The translations under genes and the position numbers were made by a program. Below are positions 7,663-9,961 of a stretch of DNA of 9,961 nucleotides, one piece after another. The notes below the pieces were generated by a model. It made no database searches, was not told where the DNA came from, and saw nothing but the letters and a program-made list of their open reading frames with translations. The stretch covers positions 1-9,961 of the forward strand of contig JBDHTO010000042.1 in the NCBI GenBank assembly GCA_039808665.1, in the 5' to 3' direction. The stretch is from JBDHTO01 sp039808665. Lineage in GTDB: Bacteria > Pseudomonadota > Alphaproteobacteria > Paracaedibacterales > JAKBAR01. Numbering within the stretch: the first letter of the stretch is position 1; every line of letters starts with the position of its first letter.

Positions 7663-9171
7663 TTATTCAAAGCCGCAGACACGCTGAATTTCTTCCCTAG
7701 AGGTGATGCCTAATTGTATTTTTTCCTTACAGTCCTGCTGAAGGGTGAGAGCTGCATATTTCTTGAGATCATCACCACTTTTAAGAGATTGGAGAGATGC
7801 CTCATCAAAAATAAGGTATTCCCCCACACTGACACGACCTTGATACCCTGTTCCGGTGCATTCGGAGCAGCCATTTCCCCCACACTTTGGACAATATTTT
7901 CGCAAAAGGCGTTGTGATACCATCCCAAGAAGGTTAGAAGCAAGAACATCTAAGGAAATCCCAAGATCCCTGAGGCGTGCAGGAACAGTAAAAACATCTG
8001 GGGTGTGAAGGGTCGCAAGGACAAGATGCCCTGTCATGCTGGCGCGTAGTGCCATGTTTGCTGTTTCCTCGTCTCGAATTTCTCCAACTAAAATGACATC
8101 GGGATCTTGTCTCAAAAGGGATTTGACGCCATCGGCGTAGGAAAGATTTTGCGACACTTCTGTTTGTCGAATGCCGGGAATATGATATTCCACAGGATCC
8201 TCGAGGGTCATAATATTTAATTTGTGGTGATCAAGGGTGCGGAGCAGGGCATAAAGTGTTGTGGTTTTGCCGGATCCGGTGGGGCCTGTAATGATGATCA
8301 TACCACTTGGTTGTTGGACAAGCTTTTGAAGATCGCTGGACATTTTCTTTGAAAAACCAAGTTCATCAAGAGATTTAAGGCCGTGCATTTTGTCTAAAAT
8401 ACGGATGACGATATTTTCCCCTAAAATAGTAGGATGGGTGGAGATGCGAAGGTCCACAGTGCGGTCGGCGAAGGGATGAAGATAACGACCATGTTGGGGT
8501 TTGCGGCTTTCCCCCACATCCAAATGTGCGCATACCTTGAGGGCAGAGAGAAGGGGGGCATAAGCCTGCTTGGGGAGTGTTCTCTCTTCTCTTAACATGC
8601 CATCAACACGATTTTTAATCACAATACGATCCTCAAGGGGCTGTAGGTGAATGTCTGAGGCATGATGCCGAATACCGCTGGAGATCATGTCATGAAGAAG
8701 TGAAATCCCCTCATCATGCTGCTTTTCTGTGTGGGTGCCTTTGTTCCCATACAGATATTCAAACACATAGGCAAAATCTTCCTCCGCCATGATAAAAGGA
8801 CGCACGGGTTTTTTGATTGCATCGGCGATGTCATCACACAGAGGCAAATTATCAAAGTCCACGAGGGCAACCTGTGCTTTATCTCCCTGGCTTTGAAGCG
8901 CAAGTGCTTTCCACTTTTGTGCATTGTCTTTGGATAAAATCGGTTGCGCTTTTTCAAGAAGATCTTCCCGTGTCAAAAAGGGAAGAGATGTTTTTTCAGA
9001 AAGGAGTGTGAGAATTTTTTCCTTTGTGACAGAGCCTTTTTTAATCATGATCTCGCTTAGAGTTTTTTCCGGGTAAAGGCTGTGCTCAAAACGAATGTCT
9101 TGGACTGTTTTCGGATCAAGATTTAGATTTTCCAAAAGATAATGTTCTAAGGTGCTTTTCAAGGGATTCAT
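7663..9171 (-). CDS. GspE/PilB-family type II secretion or type IV pilus ATPase
   Basis: 502 residues of a secretion hexameric ATPase. The N-terminal region (about 1-140) resembles the GspE/PilB N-terminal domain (SEIMIKKGSVTKEKILTLLS...LPFL). The ATPase core begins with HHASDIHLQP (169-178). Walker A GPTGSGKT is at 296-303, the Asp box TLEDPVEYHIPGIRQTEV at 322-339, Walker B LLRQDPDVILVGEIRDEET at 352-370 and the His box TGHLVLATLHT at 380-390. A metal-binding cysteine cluster follows (C427, C430, C435, C438), then GTGYQGRVSVGEYL. Such ATPases sit at the inner-membrane face and drive pseudopilus or pilus assembly. None of the partners (GspF/PilC, GspD, pilins) is in the window, so GspE, PilB and a competence ATPase cannot be told apart. 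The ATG at 9171 has no visible ribosome binding site, but the next Met (M42) would remove conserved sequence. The stop is 93 bases before dnaA. Confidence 0.93.
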   Translation of the reverse strand: MNPLKSTLEHYLLENLNLDPKTVQDIRFEHSLYPEKTLSEIMIKKGSVTKEKILTLLSEKTSLPFLTREDLLEKAQPILSKDNAQKWKALALQSQGDKAQVALVDFDNLPLCDDIADAIKKPVRPFIMAEEDFAYVFEYLYGNKGTHTEKQHDEGISLLHDMISSGIRHHASDIHLQPLEDRIVIKNRVDGMLREERTLPKQAYAPLLSALKVCAHLDVGESRKPQHGRYLHPFADRTVDLRISTHPTILGENIVIRILDKMHGLKSLDELGFSKKMSSDLQKLVQQPSGMIIITGPTGSGKTTTLYALLRTLDHHKLNIMTLEDPVEYHIPGIRQTEVSQNLSYADGVKSLLRQDPDVILVGEIRDEETANMALRASMTGHLVLATLHTPDVFTVPARLRDLGISLDVLASNLLGMVSQRLLRKYCPKCGGNGCSECTGTGYQGRVSVGEYLIFDEASLQSLKSGDDLKKYAALTLQQDCKEKIQLGITSREEIQRVCGFE

Positions 9172-9225
9172 CTGGCACGGTTTTTGCTTACTTAAGAGTA
9201 GAAAAAGAGTCTTGATAAATAATTA
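9172..9225. promoter_or_regulatory. Divergent intergenic region between gspE-like gene and lipoprotein gene
   Basis: Only 54 bases separate the two divergent start codons, so promoters for both directions must lie here or inside the genes. The right half is AT-rich (TTGATAAATAATTA just before the lipoprotein ATG). No convincing pair of -35 and -10 boxes and no good Shine-Dalgarno sequence was found on either strand; an AAGAG on the plus strand lies about 19 bases before the ATG, too far to be usual. Confidence 0.35.
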
Positions 9226-9465
9226 ATGAAGCCAGTTTTATTCCTATGTGTTGTTCTTTTGCTTAGTGGATGCAACCCTTTTGCCCGGTTTGCACCGGAT
9301 TCTGAAACCCTTGTAACACGGGGATTTGCGCGGCAAGGTGACGCGCCACCACCCTATCCTGTGTATTGCTATCAAACTCTTGGGGAAAAAATGTGCTATA
9401 GTAGCCCCCTTAAATACGCCCCCCGTGACCGTGTTGTCGGCTACTACGGCCCCCCACCAGAGTGA
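9226..9465 (+). CDS. Small lipoprotein, conserved hypothetical of alphaproteobacteria
   Basis: 79 residues. A short lipoprotein signal peptide (MKPVLFLCVVLLLSGC) ends in the lipobox LSGC, with C16 as the expected lipidated residue after signal peptidase II cleavage; N17 at position +2 gives no strong retention signal, so the outer membrane is likely. The mature part holds YPVYCYQTLGEKMCYSSPL (C48 and C57) and ends RVVGYYGPPPE. This pattern of two CY pairs followed by VGYYGP resembles a small uncharacterised lipoprotein family seen in alphaproteobacteria; that comparison is from memory. The two cysteines could form a periplasmic disulfide. Function unknown. The start is fixed by an in-frame TAA just upstream. 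It is divergent from the secretion ATPase, which does not by itself show a shared role. Confidence 0.85.
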   Translation: MKPVLFLCVVLLLSGCNPFARFAPDSETLVTRGFARQGDAPPPYPVYCYQTLGEKMCYSSPLKYAPRDRVVGYYGPPPE

Positions 9466-9591
9466 AAAGAAGATGTAAAATGAGGTAAAATAAAAACTTG
9501 TGTTTTAACAATTTATTTATATATAGTGTTTACACTTATTTTTAGGTTGTGGAATATTATTTCACAGTGGCGATCTTTTGAGGTATTTTTG
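9466..9591. promoter_or_regulatory. AT-rich intergenic region with candidate promoter for the exported protein gene
   Basis: This gap has a strongly AT-rich middle (about 9489-9545). On the plus strand TTTACA (9529-9534), five of six to the -35 consensus, lies 18 bases before AATATT (9553-9558), four of six to the -10 box. Two small dyads, AAAAC...GTTTT near 9493-9506 and AGTGT/ACACT around 9526-9536, have stems of about five bases. The second is followed by TTATTTTT, so it may be a weak terminator for the lipoprotein gene. No gene is seen here. Confidence 0.35.
9580..9584 (+). promoter_or_regulatory. Ribosome binding site of the exported protein gene
   Basis: GAGGT lies about 7 bases before the ATG at 9592 and supports that start. 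It matches the 16S rRNA tail better than the region before the lipoprotein gene does. Confidence 0.6.
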
Positions 9592-9961
9592 ATGCGTGAT
9601 AAAAAAATTCTTTTTCTCTCTGTTTGTGTGGCGGTATTGTCATGGCAGAACCTAAATGCTGGAGATGGGCAAAGTCAGGGTATGACTCTCTCACAGCTTA
9701 GAGCTCTTATGCAACAAAGAGGTCAGGTGCAACAAAGAAATCAGGCTGAACAAGGTGATGCTTTGAGGGATCCCGTTCCGCTTACTTCTGTTCATGTGCC
9801 TTTACCTATGCCTGATGTAAGTCCTGCTCCTCAGGTTAGGCGAGGAAGTGCTCTTTCAGGTTTGTTGAACGCCTCTTCTACTGTGCCGGCTCCTTCTTCC
9901 GTCCGCGCACCTACGCCTTCTGAGGTCTCTGTTTCTAGACCTAAGAAAGGAAGTGCTCTTT
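9592..9961 (+). CDS. Exported repeat-containing protein, N-terminal part (runs off right edge)
   Basis: Partial gene, 123 complete codons, open to the window end. Residues 1-23 form a Sec signal peptide: MRDKK, then the hydrophobic ILFLSVCVAVLSW, then NLNA with likely cleavage after A23. There is no lipobox. The mature part begins with a Gln-rich segment with a six-residue tandem repeat (QQRGQV, QQRNQA, residues 41-52). It goes on as a Pro/Ser/Val-rich, probably disordered stretch. A motif of two basic residues plus GSAL occurs twice, RRGSALSGLL from residue 83 and KKGSAL from residue 118, exactly 35 residues apart and each preceded by a D/E-V-S element. This looks like the beginning of a longer repeat array. 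No known family is recognised; a surface, periplasmic or secreted protein, possibly host-directed, is conceivable but unproven. A promoter candidate and a ribosome binding site precede it. Confidence 0.8.
   Translation, partial: MRDKKILFLSVCVAVLSWQNLNAGDGQSQGMTLSQLRALMQQRGQVQQRNQAEQGDALRDPVPLTSVHVPLPMPDVSPAPQVRRGSALSGLLNASSTVPAPSSVRAPTPSEVSVSRPKKGSAL
9711..9746 (+). repeat. 18-base tandem duplication, two copies
   Basis: GCAACAAAGAGGTCAGGT (9711-9728) is followed directly by GCAACAAAGAAATCAGGC (9729-9746), 15 of 18 bases identical. In frame it encodes QQRGQV and QQRNQA of the exported protein. A degenerate third unit (GAACAAGGTGA) may follow. Confidence 0.8.
9843..9961 (+). repeat. Direct repeat of 14 bases with 105-base period
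   Basis: AGGAAGTGCTCTTT occurs at 9843-9856 and again at 9948-9961, cut by the window end, so the second copy may extend further. The 105-base period equals 35 codons, keeping the frame of the exported protein. Confidence 0.75.

Noticed and set aside
9489..9560. AT-rich stretch after the lipoprotein gene as a replication origin
   Set aside because: It is AT-rich, but no proper DnaA box was found; TGTGGAATA near 9549 differs from the consensus at two positions. A promoter and weak terminator explain it more simply.
1..9961. tRNA, rRNA, CRISPR arrays, insertion sequences, phage genes or toxin-antitoxin pairs
   Set aside because: None seen: almost all sequence is explained by housekeeping genes, and gaps are too short or lack the needed structure.

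Overview
The window looks like the chromosome of an alphaproteobacterium. The evidence is the AddAB recombination nuclease of alphaproteobacterial type, an AmgK-MurU pair for cell-wall recycling placed directly before addBA, a DnaN with the alphaproteobacterial-style ends (QSVVEKR...VPIL near the start, YVIMPMRI at the end), and a small lipoprotein of a kind common in that class. The base composition is moderately AT-rich, which would suit an endosymbiont-type lineage such as Holosporales, but that placement is inference from general appearance.

Positions 1-7569 carry one tightly packed minus-strand gene series, read right to left: dnaA (7569-6163), dnaN (6119-5013), amgK (5003-4065), murU (4068-3340), addB (3343-857) and the first 286 codons of addA (860 to beyond the left edge). 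Gaps are 43 and 9 bases for the first two junctions, then three consecutive 4-base ATGA overlaps. The set joins replication initiation and the sliding clamp to peptidoglycan sugar salvage and double-strand break repair. The recF usually found after dnaN and the tsaE usually found before amgK are both absent at this junction.

The 93 bases before dnaA hold a possible 22-codon leader ORF that ends 9 bases before the GTG start of dnaA, and a weak promoter candidate. Upstream of that, on the same strand, lies a GspE/PilB-family secretion or pilus ATPase (9171-7663).

At 9172-9225 transcription diverges. On the plus strand lie a 79-residue lipoprotein (9226-9465), an AT-rich gap with a promoter candidate, and from 9592 the start of an exported repeat-containing protein that runs off the right edge. 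This last gene is the least familiar one in the window. No RNA gene, CRISPR array, insertion sequence or cluster of DnaA boxes was seen.
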